Under the pieces are notes generated by a model. The model did no database searches. It worked only from the letters and a program-made list of their open reading frames with translations, and was not told the origin of the DNA. Below are positions 12,601 through 24,810 of a stretch of 64,000 nucleotides of DNA, piece by piece. The stretch comes from Solanum dulcamara (Eukaryota; Streptophyta; Magnoliopsida; Solanales; Solanaceae), in assembly GCF_947179165.1 (NCBI RefSeq), contig NC_077238.1, positions 79,389,757 to 79,453,756 on the forward strand, in the 5' to 3' direction. The translations under genes were made by a program, and so were the position numbers. Position 1 is the first letter of the stretch, and every line of letters starts with the position of its first letter.

Positions 12601-14033
12601 ATATGTGAATTATTTCCTCAATCTTATTGAGTTTTTTGGTCTTAACTCTAGGATGATGGGTTGTTGCATACCACTTGCGGTAGTCCAAACTATGTCGCTC
12701 CAGAAATTCTTTCTAACAGAGGATATGATGGCGCGGCATCAGATACCTGGTCATGTGGTGTCATCTTATATGTCATTCTCACTGGTTATTTACCCTTCGA
12801 TGATAGAAATCTTGCAGTACTTTATCAAAAGGTAGGACTTCTTTTTTCTATGTGTGTGATCTCATTTATATGGAATTTTGTGGTGCTAATACTTTTAATA
12901 TTATTTTGATGGATATAAATCAGATACTTAAGGGGGATGTTCATATACCAAAATGGCTATCTGCAGGAGCAAAGAACCTCATAAAGAGGATTCTTGATCC
13001 CAACCCGCATACTCGTATAACAATGGCACAAATCAAAGAAGATGGATGGTTCAAACAAGACTATACACCTGTAAATCCCGATGAAGAAGATCTGGAAAGT
13101 GATGATCATGCATCTACAGATGATCAAGTCTTCACCGTACATGAAACAGTATGGACTTTGGACCCTTGAGTAATTGGTTCATGTCAAGCGTTTTAATCCT
13201 TTCATTATTAATGACTGATTGTTTGCTATATCCCTGTCACAGCCACTTGATGCTCAAAGAGATCCCGAATCGCCTTGCCTTATCAATGCCTTTCAGCTAA
13301 TAGGAATGTCGTCGTGTCTGGATCTTTCTGGATTTTTTGAGAAAGAGGTAACCTTTAATTCTAATTTGTACCGTCTTATGCAAGGAACAAATTATAAAAC
13401 CTAGACTTATTTCTTCTTGAATTATTCTAGGATGTTTCGGAGAGGAAGATCAGATTTACATCCAGTCTCTCTCCAAAACAGTTGCTGGAGAGGATCGAGA
13501 ATATGGTGACACAGATGGGATTTCAAGTTCAGAAAAGACACGGAAGGGTTAGTATAATTGTTGGAGCATCAGTCTGTATTTGCATAGTTGCACAAGGAAG
13601 ATTCACATTAAATTAATTTCCATGTTATGTCTTTGTATATTGCAGTTGAAAGTGATGCAAGAGCAGAAAGGCCACAAAAGCCCGACTAGTCTGTTGGTGG
13701 TCGCAGAGGTAAGCAATGTTCGCGGTATTTGACTCTCTTATTTTCCATGACAAGAAAGAAAAACAAAACTAATTTTCCCTATGCATCATTTTCAGGTCTT
13801 CGAGATTAGCCCATCCTTGTATGTTGTAGAGTTACAAAAGTCTTCAGGGGATTCGACAGTATATAGACAGGTATATCTCAACATCCTCGTCTACCTTGTT
13901 ACAACCTGCAACCCTTCCAATCCAGTTAAACTAACAAAATCACTTTTTTCCACAGTTGTGTAATAGGTTATCAAATGATTTGGGAGTCCACCGAAGTGAG
14001 GAGCTCCTAGCTGCTGTTTGTTGTGATAGCTAG
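9681..14033 (+). CDS. CIPK1: CBL-interacting protein kinase, CIPK1-like (12 exons, 456 aa)
   Basis: This is a Ser/Thr kinase of the SnRK3 group, activated when calcium-bound calcineurin B-like (CBL) proteins bind its NAF motif; the family acts in osmotic, salt, nutrient and ABA signalling at membranes. Exons: 9681-9884, 11048-11110, 12145-12216, 12304-12411, 12492-12572, 12652-12831, 12924-13148, 13243-13347, 13431-13547, 13646-13708, 13796-13870, 13956-14033; all introns are phase 0 with GT-AG ends. Visible motifs are the P-loop GEGNFG (31-36), lysine 53 in AIK, HRDLK (145-149), DFG (165-167), APE (192-194), NAF in [12 protein letters not shown] (326-328) and a C-terminal PPI-like region (DVSERKIRF onward). 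The N-terminus with GMRLGKYE, and [15 protein letters not shown], match the Arabidopsis CIPK1/CIPK17 branch from memory. The ATG is chosen because it follows the leader directly; the upstream GTG in frame is not a plant start. The gene looks intact. Confidence 0.95.
9885..11047 (+). other. CIPK1 intron 1 (1.16 kb)
   Basis: This is the longest intron of the kinase gene, between GT at 9885 and CAG at 11045-11047. A stretch at about 10438-10530 (GGATCTGTCGAAAATCGCCT, then ACTCCACTTATGAGATTATG) resembles a badly decayed TS-type SINE fragment, which is only a weak match. The intron otherwise shows no recognised element. Confidence 0.5.
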
Positions 14034-14214
14034 ACCATTTGCAGTGGTGACTAGATACATTCTTTCGTTCTTTTTGTTCCGTTTCTCCTCCTCTTGTTGA
14101 GGAGGAGGAGGAGGAGTTGTGAGCAGTAAGTACACCCTTCAAGTTGGTTGGTTGATTCATCAGTTTCGCAAGCAATAGTGGAGATTAAGTGTACATTTAG
14201 GGACATGGCGGAAA

Positions 14215-14440
14215 TCGCCTTATAAGTTAGTATATTCAAGTAAATCTGTATTTTGTAGTATCTATTGTTTAGAGGAGGTTTGCTCTTAGAGGGGCTTTGA
14301 AGTCTCTTGGCAAATGTCTTCTTTGGAACATGGCTGTAGTGGCCTTGTTGATTAGTAAATTCAGCCAAATCTGTATTCTCTAGTATCAATTATTTGGATC
14401 TTGGTCTTTACAAGGACTTTGAAGTCTCCAAGCAAGATGT
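14215..14440. repeat. Two tandem copies of a ~123-bp segment, CIPK1 3' flank
   Basis: Copy 1 (about 14215-14317) and copy 2 (about 14340-14440) share AAATCTGTATT (14242 and 14367), TAGTATC, and CTTTGAAGTCTC (14295 and 14417), giving a period of 122-125. They lie 180-400 bp after the stop codon, so they are probably in the 3' UTR or just beyond. Confidence 0.7.
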
Positions 14441-14682
14441 ACTTTATGAAAAAAAGTTGCTTCATGTAGCTTTATGTGATTAAGATAAAGTTACTTTGCA
14501 CATGGGCTCTTCTTGTGAGTTTTGCAGTACTCAAATACTTTTCTTTTTTGCAATTATTGTGTTTAGTGTTGTGTAAATGATTGTGCACATTGAAGTATGT
14601 AAAGAAAAGGATTCTCTTGTTTATATTGAAAATCGTGACAGGCATAATACAACAACAACATTTTCGGGTTTGGGGTACACAA

Positions 14683-14734
14683 ATCTTACCTCTATATTTG
14701 TGGGTTAGATCTTACCTCTATATTTGTGGGTTAG
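14683..14734. repeat. Perfect 26-bp tandem duplication
   Basis: The unit ATCTTACCTCTATATTTGTG plus GGTTAG occurs back to back at 14683-14708 and 14709-14734 without a mismatch, so the duplication is young. It is preceded by an ACAACAACAACA run. Confidence 0.85.
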
Positions 14735-15800
14735 AGAGGCAAGATATAATAGTTGTTTTCATTTTTATGCAAAGTGGAAATAAAATTGGCTACCTTACTG
14801 TAGAAAGCTGGAACAAATAGAAAAGATTATAGACAAAATACAAAAATACTTACTTTCAAGACAGAAGGAAGATCTAGTCTTGCCTGTTGAGTTGTGACTA
14901 CTGCACCAACTATATTTTAAATTTGATCCATTTCTCATCTATAAATCTTACTTCTTGAGAATATTCTAATGTACAACCAAGACTGGGAGGATCATGTGCA
15001 GGATCTGCACCAATAATTTAGCACAGTAAGTAGACAAATTCAACTTTATAATGGACAGGACTAAGTATGGATGGCCTTCTTCTCCCCTCAACCCACATAA
15101 TTATTGCATGGCTTCTTTCAGAAAATGAACAATGTTTTTACATACATGTTGCACAATCCATGAATAAGCAAAAATATCTGAATTTTGGCCAAACATCATG
15201 CAAAAACTATTTTAAGTTTGCCAAACTTCATCATGAATTTTCGCAATTTTACTTTCATATGCCTAAAGCGATTTCAAAATAGATATATTTCAAAAAAGAA
15301 AAAAGGTTTGATATACCCAATTTTGTCATTTAGAGGTGATATAACCTCGTTATGAAAGTGACTAATATATATCCCTACTGTTACATGAATGACTCACACA
15401 ATAATTAAATTCTTATTTTGTTTTTCTTTCTTGGAGAAGAGAGCTATAATAAATGGGGATTAATTACATTAATTCTTATTTGATTTATCATTTACAGTTG
15501 ATATACTCTCATTATGAAAGTGGTTTATATATACCCTAGTCCCTATTGTTACTACTCGCACAATAATTAAATTCTTATTTGGTTTGTCTTTCTTGTAGAA
15601 AAGAGCTACAATAAATGGAGATTATTTACATAAAATATTGGCCAATTTGTTCGAATTAGGCTATTTGGGATAATTTTTTAAAAGTTGGATCAGAAAAGTG
15701 ATAAACAAAAATCTTATGGGTCACTTGACGTAATTTCCCCCTTTTTGGTTTATATTCTACTTATTAGGGTATTTTGTTTCTTCCAAGTGTGCTATTTGTT
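14735..15800. other. Intergenic spacer between CIPK1 and FCF2
   Basis: No gene is supported. An internal partial duplication is visible: 'TTATGAAAGTG(A/G)...ATATATACCCTA' with 'CACAATAATTAAATTCTTATTT' occurs near 15350-15420 and again near 15510-15580, about 160 bp apart. Confidence 0.5.
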
Positions 15801-16359
15801 AATGCGGTGCTTCTTCACAAGCAATATCATTTTAGATCGCCTTCATCCTTTTGTCTGCTCAGTGCTTTTGGTTCGTCGTTTAATCGATCGAATTTATTTC
15901 TTTTTTCTGCATCTTCGGTATGTTGAGCTTCCTTTTTCGAACTGAATTTAGGGGTTTTTTGGCTTTAGGGTTGAGCCGCCCTTGGATAGAAATATGTAGC
16001 AAATAAGGAGCTCTACCAGAAGAACTGTCTCTTAGGCGTATTTTTTCGCACTGGATAACTATAATTTCATAGTTTTTTTTTTATGCATATAGACTGAATT
16101 TAGTCAGGCTGGTTTGTTTTTAGTTATCATGTACTATGTATGAATATGGATGACATGACTCTAGATAGGTGGTTACGGAGGTAAGTAGGTAGTCGAACAT
16201 CGCCTTGTTTCCCTTCTCTGTATTGTTATTATTACTTTCCTAGTATCTTACTCTTAGAGTTTTGTATTATCCATTGTGTCCTTTGCTCCGATTATCATAT
16301 TATTTGTTGTTGTCATTGCTCCTTTCCCCATTATTTTCATACATGATTTGATATGCTTT

Positions 16360-16462
16360 ACTTGAGTCGAGGATCTTTCGGTTTCATAAGGTATGGTTGC
16401 ATACAGTCTACCCTCCCTGGACGTCATTTATGGGATTACTCTGGGTATTTCTTGTTGTTCTG
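16360..16462 (+). mobile_element. TS-type SINE fragment
   Basis: The string CTTGAGTCGAGGATCTTTCG, followed by 'AAGGTATGGTTGCATACAGTCTACCCTCC', 'TTTATGGGATTACTCTGGGT' and a TTGTTGTT tail, matches from memory the 3' body of the Solanaceae TS SINE, whose tail is TTG repeats. It lies just before the FCF2 start codon region, probably in an intron of its 5' UTR. Confidence 0.6.
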
Positions 16463-16548
16463 TGTATGAATTATTGTAGGCTGAAAGTTGCTTATTTATT
16501 AAACTATTACTCATTAGGTTGAAACTTGTGAGTCTGTGGCAATTCAAT

Positions 16549-18493
16549 ATGCCCGAAAACAAGCCTGTAATTGGGCTTTCATGGGAACCAAAGTTACCTC
16601 AATTATCATTTGGGACCAAAAAGAGCTCCAATGAGGTGCCCAGGACCAGTGCAGTATACAAACCTAGTTCGGAACTCATCGACGGCCTATTTGTTCCGCC
16701 CAATGATCCCAAAGAGGTGAACAAGCTTTTACGAAAACAAATCAAGGATACAACTGGCAAAAATTGGTAATCTCAATTGTAGTTTTTCAAATTCCTGCAT
16801 TTTTATTGTAAATTTGTTCCTTTTACGAAAAGTATTTACAGTTTTCGAAATTTAAATAGGTTTGATATGCCTGCCCCAACGATTACTCCAGAGCTGAAAA
16901 GGGATCTCCAGCTGTTAAAGGTGATTCTTTGAATGACGAAGTCTCTCTTTTTTACTTGAACATTTTTACAGCTCGATGATAGGCTGATGTGTTTCGTTAC
17001 TTATGAGAGGTTGCAACTTAGCTAAAGCTTTTCTTCACATTGTTGTTAAAGGATACAGAGGGGGGCCATCTTTTGTTACTATTCCGCTGCTAAAAGTAGA
17101 TCCCTTATCTAGGACTCGATCTTGATACTAGTCCATAACAATCAAAGTCTAATTTTCTAAAACTCTTGGCTAGTCTACCTTAGGAGCCATAGCTGTTTGT
17201 AAGATGTTGAAAATCAGCCGACCTTTTCCTTAAGGAAGAGCAACAAAAGCGAGAAACATAAGAGATAGAACACTTAACACTGCTGCTGATAAATGATCTA
17301 TTCATCTGAAGATTTTGTCCATGATCAGTAAGATAGGTAGAATTGGAACGTGTAGAAACTTCCAACTCATATTTCTGAAAAATACAACTCTTCTCATGCT
17401 CCACTCTCTAGTTTCGTGTTCCATGGAGTAACTTGCTTTCGGTCTTAAAGGAGGGTATACACCTTAATGGTTTCCCTGTTACAAATTCCAGACAAATTTA
17501 GAGTAAAGTGGCATATTAATTGAAATTTCTCATTCATTTGTTATTGTTCGATCTCACTCCAGCCAGTGTATACAAATAATATATTCTTCAGCACAGTTTT
17601 GACAACCCTAGTGAAGATGGACTTGTGCAGATGCAATCATGACTAGTGATCACCTTTTCCTATGATATATTGTTGAGTTTCCTATATGTATGCCTAATTT
17701 AATTGCAATCATTTCTCTTACAAGTTCGTTCTCAGTTCTGAATATCTGATTGCTATAGTTAAGGGGTGCCATGGATCCGAAAAGGCATTACAAGAAGAGT
17801 GGCTCAAAATCAAAAACACTACCTAAATATTTCCAGGTGAGTGTATTATGTCCTAAATTATTGATTTAGTGACTTTCTTTTTTAGTATGCTATGTCATGC
17901 TTTTTTTAGCATTTTGTCTTGGCTTCTTCACTACCTTCGTTTTCCTTTTTTGAACTGTTTTGCAATGGTTTTACTTGAGCCGAGGGTTTATTGGAAACAG
18001 TCTCTCTACCTCCCAAGGTAGGGGTAAGGTCTGCGTATACAGTACCCCCTCCTCAGACCCCACTTGTGGGATTACAGAGGGTATGTTTTTGTTGGTGTCA
18101 TGAACCCTCTTTTATCAACATCTTGTTATCTTGTTGTTAAGAGGTAAGACGTGTTAATGTTTTGAAATTTGAGCAGGTCGGCACAGTAATAGAGCCAGCA
18201 TCTGAATACTACTCTGGTAGACTGACTAAGAAGGAGAGAAAGACAACACTTACTGAGGAGCTTCTTTCCGACCGTAAACTTGGGGAGTACAGGTATGTCA
18301 CAAACATGAATAGAAGTAAAGGAACTATGCAACAACTTTTAACATGTCTTTTAAGGATCATTCTCACCAACATATGCTGCACAGGAAACGCAAAGTTCGC
18401 GAGATTGAAGAACGTAATCGGCCAGGTGGAGTTGACAAGTGGAAGAATAGAGGTCCACAGTCAAGGAAGCGCGCAAAGCAAAGAAGGCATTGA
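16549..18493 (+). CDS. FCF2: FCF2 rRNA-processing factor (5 coding exons, 193 aa)
   Basis: FCF2 is a nucleolar protein needed for early cleavages of pre-rRNA leading to 18S rRNA. Exons: 16549-16766, 16860-16920, 17759-17836, 18177-18292, 18385-18493; the junctions close in frame for exactly 194 codons. The N-terminus MPENKPVIGLSWEPKLP is the pattern I recall for plant homologues. The Fcf2 domain follows: FDMPAPTITPELKRDLQLLK (74-93), DPKRHYKK (99-106), LPKYFQVGTV (114-123), then LTKKERKTTLTEELL and RKRKVREIEE, ending in a basic tail KNRGPQSRKRAKQRRH. Upstream codons in this frame (from 16519) begin with no ATG and follow a TAG acceptor-like site near 16515-16517, so a 5' UTR intron is likely. 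The gene looks intact and is convergent with the Pti1-like gene. Confidence 0.92.
17972..18094 (+). mobile_element. TS-type SINE fragment in FCF2 intron 3
   Basis: The motif TACTTGAGCCGAGGGTTTAT, then 'GGAAACAGTCTCTCTACCTC', 'AAGGTAGGGGTAAGGTCTGC' and 'ACCCCACTTGTGGGATTACA' ends in GTTTTTGTTGGTG. This is the same body as the copies at 16360, 20625 and 52521. It lies between exons 3 and 4 and does not touch the splice sites. Confidence 0.75.
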
Positions 18494-19224
18494 AGCTAGA
18501 GAGCTCAAGAAGCGTTGGAATCTTTTACGAGGTGTACCTGCCATTCTGGCAAAACTATTAGGATGTGCCAATAACAAGGCAGGTTTGATAGAACATCTAC
18601 AAATCCCAGATGCCATAATTGCACCAGCATACTTCTAATACGTGTTTCTAGCACTCCCAACAGATAATAGTTGTCATCAATTTTGAACTGTGTTGCTGAT
18701 GATCTTCATGTATATTAGCCTTCTCATGGGGTATTCTACTCTTATTGTTCTGGCATCAATACATCAGAATGTTCTGCAGTGTGGACTGATGTTTTGACAT
18801 GCTATATATTTTCTGCAACGGTTAGGTGGTATTATTTACCATCTGAAATTGATTAGACGTTTGAACGCTAATCTGAGTATACAACCGTATTCTAGTCCAG
18901 ATAAAGCTATAACTTAGGAGTAATCCTGCATGCATTATGATTCGGAAAACCTTTTTCTATTTCTTTTCTGCTTCTTGTTGGGGGAACATATTACTCTGCA
19001 TAATTTATGAAGGGAATTAGATAATATGAAGTGTCATTTTGGACTTTGGATAAACGTTCTAAACTGTAGATATGATATTATTATAACAAGGTATGTAAAG
19101 AAAGCTGCAGGGAAAGGTTGTGAAAAACAGTTGTAAGCAAGTTCAGAAGATGCAAAGATTAAGTTGTGGTCATTAAATTATACCGTTCTACGTTGAAATA
19201 AAGCTTCAGGTGCTTGTAGCAGCC

Positions 19225-19323
19225 GTTTTCTGGGGTCGCGTATGCCTATTAAAGGGGACGCGCTTCCATCAAGATTTTTTCTATACTTGAGGCTCAAACT
19301 CGAGACCTGGTTAAGGATGGAGG
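19225..19323 (-). mobile_element. Truncated SINE, same family as 2917-3103
   Basis: On the minus strand it reads CATCCTTAACCAGGTCTCGA, then TTTGAGCC, 'TATAGAAAAAATCTTGATGG' and 'AGCGCGTCCCCTTTAATAGGC'. This lines up with CATCCTTAATCAGAGGTCTC...GGAAAAAATCTTGTTGGGGGCGCC of the copy at 2917. The A-box end and the tail are missing. Confidence 0.65.
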
Positions 19324-20624
19324 AATAGGGTAAAAAATTTACGAGTATCCTTTTTGGACACTGCTATTTAACTTGTACCCAGTGGTGAAATTATGTACTA
19401 AAAATGGGGTACGTGAACTCGTGATCTCTCCTTTAAACTAGGTGTTTTATGTATATATTTTCTAAAATTGATATATAATATTATCTGTTGGCTGTCATGC
19501 TATATTGCAATAAGAACACTAAATGGTGTGTTTGATTGAATGTTGTGTTATTTACTTACGAAGATCAGGGAGCAATTCTCTCTTAATACAATTTTTTCTT
19601 CTTTTTTTTAGTGGTGCATCCATGTTTTAGAAATTCTAGATTTGCCTCTGCTTATACCCAATATCTTAGAATTATTTAAATTGTATCCAAGTTTGGCATT
19701 AGATATGTGGTGTCTGAAGTTAGGCTTTACAAATCCCAACAAGTATTTTTACTTGAACTTCAGACAAAAATAATTAAACTTCATTCATACGTGTGCATGA
19801 ACTTCACAAAAAATGATTGAATTTCAATCCTCTGTGCCTAAAGTCCAATCATATGAACTTCACACTGCATGTTTAAAGTTGTTCCGACATAAATAGACAT
19901 ACAAGGATTTATAAACTTAAAACATAACTTAAACAATGACACATGCCCCCCTTTATTTTGTCTAATTTTTATTGGAAATTATAGACATGCTAGTGGTCAA
20001 GCCAGCCACACCCCCCCCCCCCCCCGGACCTAATAGCTCTAAGTTGTGATGGTGATGGCTTAAAGTAAAATAAAAGACACCAAAATCTGGTATATGTACA
20101 CTTCCCTGTAGCATTTAGTTTTGAGAGGGTAGTGTGGGGGGGCTTCCACAATTGCCAAGACTTTGCTTGCCTGTCCACAAGCTAGGAAATGAAACACCTA
20201 ACATGACTGTATTCTCATCTCATTGGCTAATTGCTAGCTACTCTTCAAATATTTGAGAACTATGTATGACCAATATGACAACATTCAACATTACAGAGAG
20301 GACAACAAAGACAACTTGAGCTGCAGGTTTGCTTCTTGAAGGGAACTTGGGAGCAATGGTAAAGTTATTTTTGTATGACCTATATGACAAAAATTTGAAT
20401 TGTGATATCAAACACTAATGCTTGCGTCAAGATAAGATGCCTACATTGATTACACCTCCTTGGAATGTGTTACTTCCCGAACCCTGCATGAATACAAGAT
20501 GTTTCAAGCATCGAACTACCCATAGCTCTATATTGTTCATGACAAGGTTCAAATCCCTAATATGCGCCTAACTCATACATCATGTGTTGCATCCTTACCA
20601 CGATACTAAAGCTCAGGGGGGTTA

Positions 20625-20688
20625 CTTGAGTCTGCACCCTCCTCAGACCCAACTTATGGAATTATATTGGTATGCTGTTGTTGTTGTA
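20625..20688 (+). mobile_element. TS-type SINE 3' fragment
   Basis: TTACTTGAGTCTGCACCCTC, then CTCAGACCCAACTTATGGAA and a GTTGTTGTTG tail, match the 3' end of the copy at 17972 with an internal deletion. Confidence 0.6.
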
Positions 20689-21115
20689 AGTTCAATCATA
20701 ATAGAAGGTCAATAGCCACCCCACTAATACTATATGGAGCATCATTTTCACCCTCATGTCAAACACAATTGTGACCTAACAGCAAAAGAATCTTGCCAAT
20801 GGTGGGAAAAGCCAAAGTTTTCCAACTTCTAAACTCAGTAGTTTCAGCTTTTATCATAGTGATCATCTCCACATTGCTGATATTAGGATATTCGAGACCT
20901 CAAGAACAAACCATTAAAAGAATAGGCAAAGCTACTTTCCTTAGTGCATGTATAAATTTATTCACATTCAATTGAGACCAGTAAAAGAAGGGGGGGAAAC
21001 ACAGTATGTCGGCTATTTTCCTAGATAACTACTAGTATAATATCATTTTCAACTCAACAAAACAAATCTCAATCACTGTCATTCCATGTAGTAAAGGCTG
21101 CGGCAAAGGAGAGAA

Positions 21116-24100
21116 TCACAAGTTTGATGTTTCACTAGGTGCAGGTCGAGCGTGCAACAAAGGTTGAAGAGCTTTCACCACAATGCTCATATTTGGCCTA
21201 AAATCAGCTTCGTATTGCACACACAAAGCAGCAACTGCAGCCATCTGTTTCAGCAACGCAGATTTTGAGAAATAGGAGTAGATGAAAATCAAGAAGAGAT
21301 GTAAGAAGATGCAGGATTATGGTTGCAGTAGTCAAGAATTTTCTGTTCTAGTGACATACCTTTGCAACAGCCTTAGGAGGGTAATCTGTACCGAGTCTAG
21401 CGTCAACACATTGCTTCACTTTGTCTTCACTAAGTCTTGGTGTTGCCTGATTACACATGGTGTGAAACGTCAATTCAAAATCAAAATAATCAACTAAAAG
21501 ATTGGTGCATCACATATAGTAATGTCAGTATCTTGAAGGTTATACCCATGTCACAAGACTCTGTTGGCCACGTGGTAATGTATGATCAACAGGTTTACGG
21601 CCAGTGAGTAGTTCAAGGAGTACAACACCAAAGCTGTAAACATCACTCTTTGAACTCAGCTGACCAGTCATTGCATATCTGTAACACGAGGGAAGTCCAA
21701 TCAGCATAAAAATGAATGACCCTTGGGCCCTGTACTTATGAAATGTGAGCTAAAATTGCTTTCATTTAGTCAACCAAGTTTTCTGTCTATTTGTATCAAA
21801 AATTCAGAACTGAACTTACTCAGGAGCATGATAACCAAAGGTTCCAAGAACACGTGTAGAGTGAAGACGTGCTGCCATATCAGGAGCTTGATTAGATAAA
21901 TCAAAATCCGCAATCTTAGCAACATCATCATCAAAGAGTAAGACATTGCTAGACTTAATATCACGATGGATGATATGTGGCTGTGCTTTTTCATGCAAGT
22001 ACTCTAGCCCTTTTGCAGCACCAACAGCAATTTTAACCCGTTGGGCCCATGATAATACTGGACCTGGCTGTGCACCTTTCACGCCTTTTCGTCCTGTAAC
22101 CATAAATTGAAAAGTTATTTGCATTTTCCAGCCTGGATTAGCAAGATTATGGAATATGAGAATTTAATCAACATCATAATTTATAATCCAGGTATCTTGA
22201 GGTTGCTACAATCAACTTGGAATCCTTGAAATAGGTAGTCAAAACGGTTTTCAGTATTAGCATATGGCACACTGACACATAAACTTGGCTGAGACAACCA
22301 CCACAATCAGAAGTTGTTCCAGAAAGGTAAAAAAAATGAGAAATGATCAGCCATATATTATATCCACACACATATGTACAGAAAATAGTTCAAATAAGGA
22401 AAATTGTAAGAGAAAACAAAGACATGTTACGGATTTTGCTCTGTTAAATAGAGATACAACATACTGTCAGCAAATGACAACAATTTCGTTTAACAGCAAT
22501 TGCAAGGCAGAAGTTTTATTTTGTTTAACATAGTGGAAATGGATAGGTAAATCACAACCCAAAAACATCACTTTTTAAAGCTGTTTTCATGAATTAGAAT
22601 TTGCATATCAGGGAGAGAGAGGAAGTATGTAATCGACTTGGCAGGATAATGATGGATTTTCAAGCTACTAGGATTTTATCCTTTTCTATTACCTAAAGGA
22701 GCAGTGCCAATGGGTGAAATTAACATGAGGAAAAGGTGGATTAGACTGCTTTTTGGAGAAAAGTAAGAGATCTTAAGCGACTACGATCAAATTCAATTCA
22801 TTACATTGGGTCAAGAATATATTGGAACAACCATCTCTCTATAAAGCTTCACCAGTATGATGTGGAAACCCACTTCAAGCTCCCTGCCTCTCCCTACTTC
22901 CTTGATAGATTCTCCTACCGATTTCTGACGAATGAGGTGGACCAATCCAATGACCTTTCTGACAAACAATCTTTCCAAGTTTGGACTACCAAAAGGCTAC
23001 TAGGGGAATGGAAGGACACAAAAAACAATATTCTATGTTAGATATCCCGTACCCTCTATCTTAACCCAGTGCACGCTTCCTGTCCAAGTTATATGTCCAA
23101 AATGTTAAACACAATCTTGAACCATATTGGAGAGAATTTTACATTGAAACCCAATATACCAAAATATGGATCCAAGTAGATTAGGTTAAGGCAAGCATTA
23201 GTTCGAACCTATTCTCATTTAGGATTAATAGCCACTCAATCAGAAGAACTTAAAACTTATTATGTAGACATTTTCCATTTTAACCAACTTATCATTTTCA
23301 GAAATCAGTCCAGTCACTAGCAATATAATATGTAGAAAACGTTTTCACTATGTGCACAGTCAAGTAGTAATCAATGTAACTTATGAACGAATATATTTTT
23401 GAAAAGAGAACAGGAGAAAGAAATATATATGCACAACAGAGAAGAAAAGGATAAAATCTGAAAGTAAGAAGGAAAGACTTAAGGGTTTGTCCAATTAGTA
23501 GCATGAAATATGAGGAAGTCCTGGTGCAAGTCTACTCTTGATTAGAGCAACTTTACATAAACTTCCATGAAACATATCAAAAAAGACCCTGGTGAGGTAC
23601 TTCAGGAAACGGGATATATCGGGGGAGGAGCTTTGACAACTTTTTGAGGGTTGAAAGTGCAGTAGTCAAGTACTTAAAGTGCACACTATGAAGTAGGTGC
23701 ATGACCTAGTTGGATTTGGATTGCGCAACCATTTCCAAACTCAACGTACCACAATGGATCATGAGATTTAATCTAAATTTCATGGATATATATATTAGAA
23801 CAACCAAACATACAAAGAGTCATTAATGGATCAACATGTATGAGTTCCAAGGGAGAAGCATAGAATGGATACACAAAGACTTAAAGTGAACAAACCATGA
23901 AGAATGTCATGGAGAGATCCATTTGGGGCATACTCATAAGCCAGCACACGAAGACCGCCATCCACACTATAACCGAGTAACTCAACCACATTTTCATGTT
24001 TTAGTCTTGATACCATGGAAACCTGAAACAGTTGCATAATATCCAAGCAAGGTCAGAGGTTTATGAATAATATAGGATAGTCAAAGTAGGACAATCCAAT

Positions 24101-24781
24101 CGACCTGACCTGTGCTGTAAATTCTCGATCAGGCTGCTTACTCGAGTCTAACTTTTTAATAGCTGCAGCCCGCCCACTTTTCAGGACACCATGGTATACC
24201 CTTCCATATGATCCCTCACCTATCAAGGCTTTCGTACCAAAGTTGTCTGTGATGTCTTTTAACTCATCAACAGTTATAGAAGGAACAGCAATGGGCAGGA
24301 TGTTAACATTCTGCATCTCCCTTTGCGCACTTTCTGTTGCCCGCTGCCCTGCATTGTAGCCTAAAGAAAAAGATTTCCAGTTAGTGAGGAGTGAAAACCT
24401 GGAGAAAAAAAAAGATTTCCAGTTATCATGCCATCACGAAGCCACTAAATACAAACATCATGATCTTTGAGCTTCCAAGATACTGGAACTAATTTACTTA
24501 TAGACCTGATAGGAAGATTCGCTTACAACTCAACCGATAACAGATTATACATCAGTACTCAGTAGTTGAGGTTGAGCTTCAATCCAGGGGTTACTTGGAT
24601 TAAAACCCACTACCCTCCTGCCCCTCCCCTGTGGCTGAATATATCATTTCCAAGAGTTTGAATATTATTAAAAGTAAATAGTACAAGGACGAAATTAACC
24701 TGCTGCATTGTTGGTCATGAATGGTCCATGATCAGTAGGTTTCTGCATGTCATCATCGTCACAACAACCGAAGCAGCTCAT
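21116..24781 (-). CDS. PTI1: Pti1-like cytoplasmic Ser/Thr protein kinase (7 coding exons, 360 aa)
   Basis: Pti1 is the kinase phosphorylated by tomato Pto in resistance signalling; Pti1-like kinases also act downstream of OXI1/AGC kinases. Coding exons in transcript order: 24700-24781, 24110-24360, 23896-24022, 21820-22093, 21546-21678, 21360-21446, 21116-21244; these join to 361 codons. MSCFGCC at the start has three cysteines suited to S-acylation, which would tether it to the plasma membrane. Motifs are GEGSYG (75-80), lysine 96 in AIKK, HRD (196-198), DFDLS (216-220) and [14 protein letters not shown] with Thr 233. Lys 96 and Thr 233 carry the same numbers as the ATP-site lysine and the main Pto phosphosite described for tomato Pti1. 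The family normally has DFD in place of DFG, so this is not a defect. Tomato Pti1 is about 354 aa. It may be Pti1 itself or a close paralogue. Confidence 0.93.
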
Positions 24782-24810
24782 AGTTATCCTTCTTATACCC
24801 GTGAGATATT
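24782..24810 (-). other. 5' UTR part of the Pti1 start-codon exon
   Basis: On the minus strand TATTTTTCAG precedes AATATCTCACGGGTATAAG, so an acceptor at 24811 opens an exon whose first 29 bases are untranslated before the ATG at 24781. The match to a branch/pyrimidine tract is modest. Confidence 0.5.

Larger units (their letters stand above)
18494..21115. other. Spacer between convergent FCF2 and Pti1-like genes
   Basis: This holds the 3' flanks of two convergent genes. It contains a truncated SINE (19225-19323), a pure C run of about 17 at 20010-20027, and a TS SINE tail (20625-20688). No coding sequence is convincing. Confidence 0.6.

Noticed and set aside
18293..18384. Read-through of FCF2 exon 4 into a longer 158-codon frame
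   Set aside because: A GT donor at 18293 and CAG acceptor at 18384 restore the conserved RKRKVREIEE and basic tail; the read-through frame is the intron.
21842..21850. DFD in the Pti1-like kinase as an inactivating mutation
   Set aside because: DFD is normal in the Pti1 family, whose members are active kinases.
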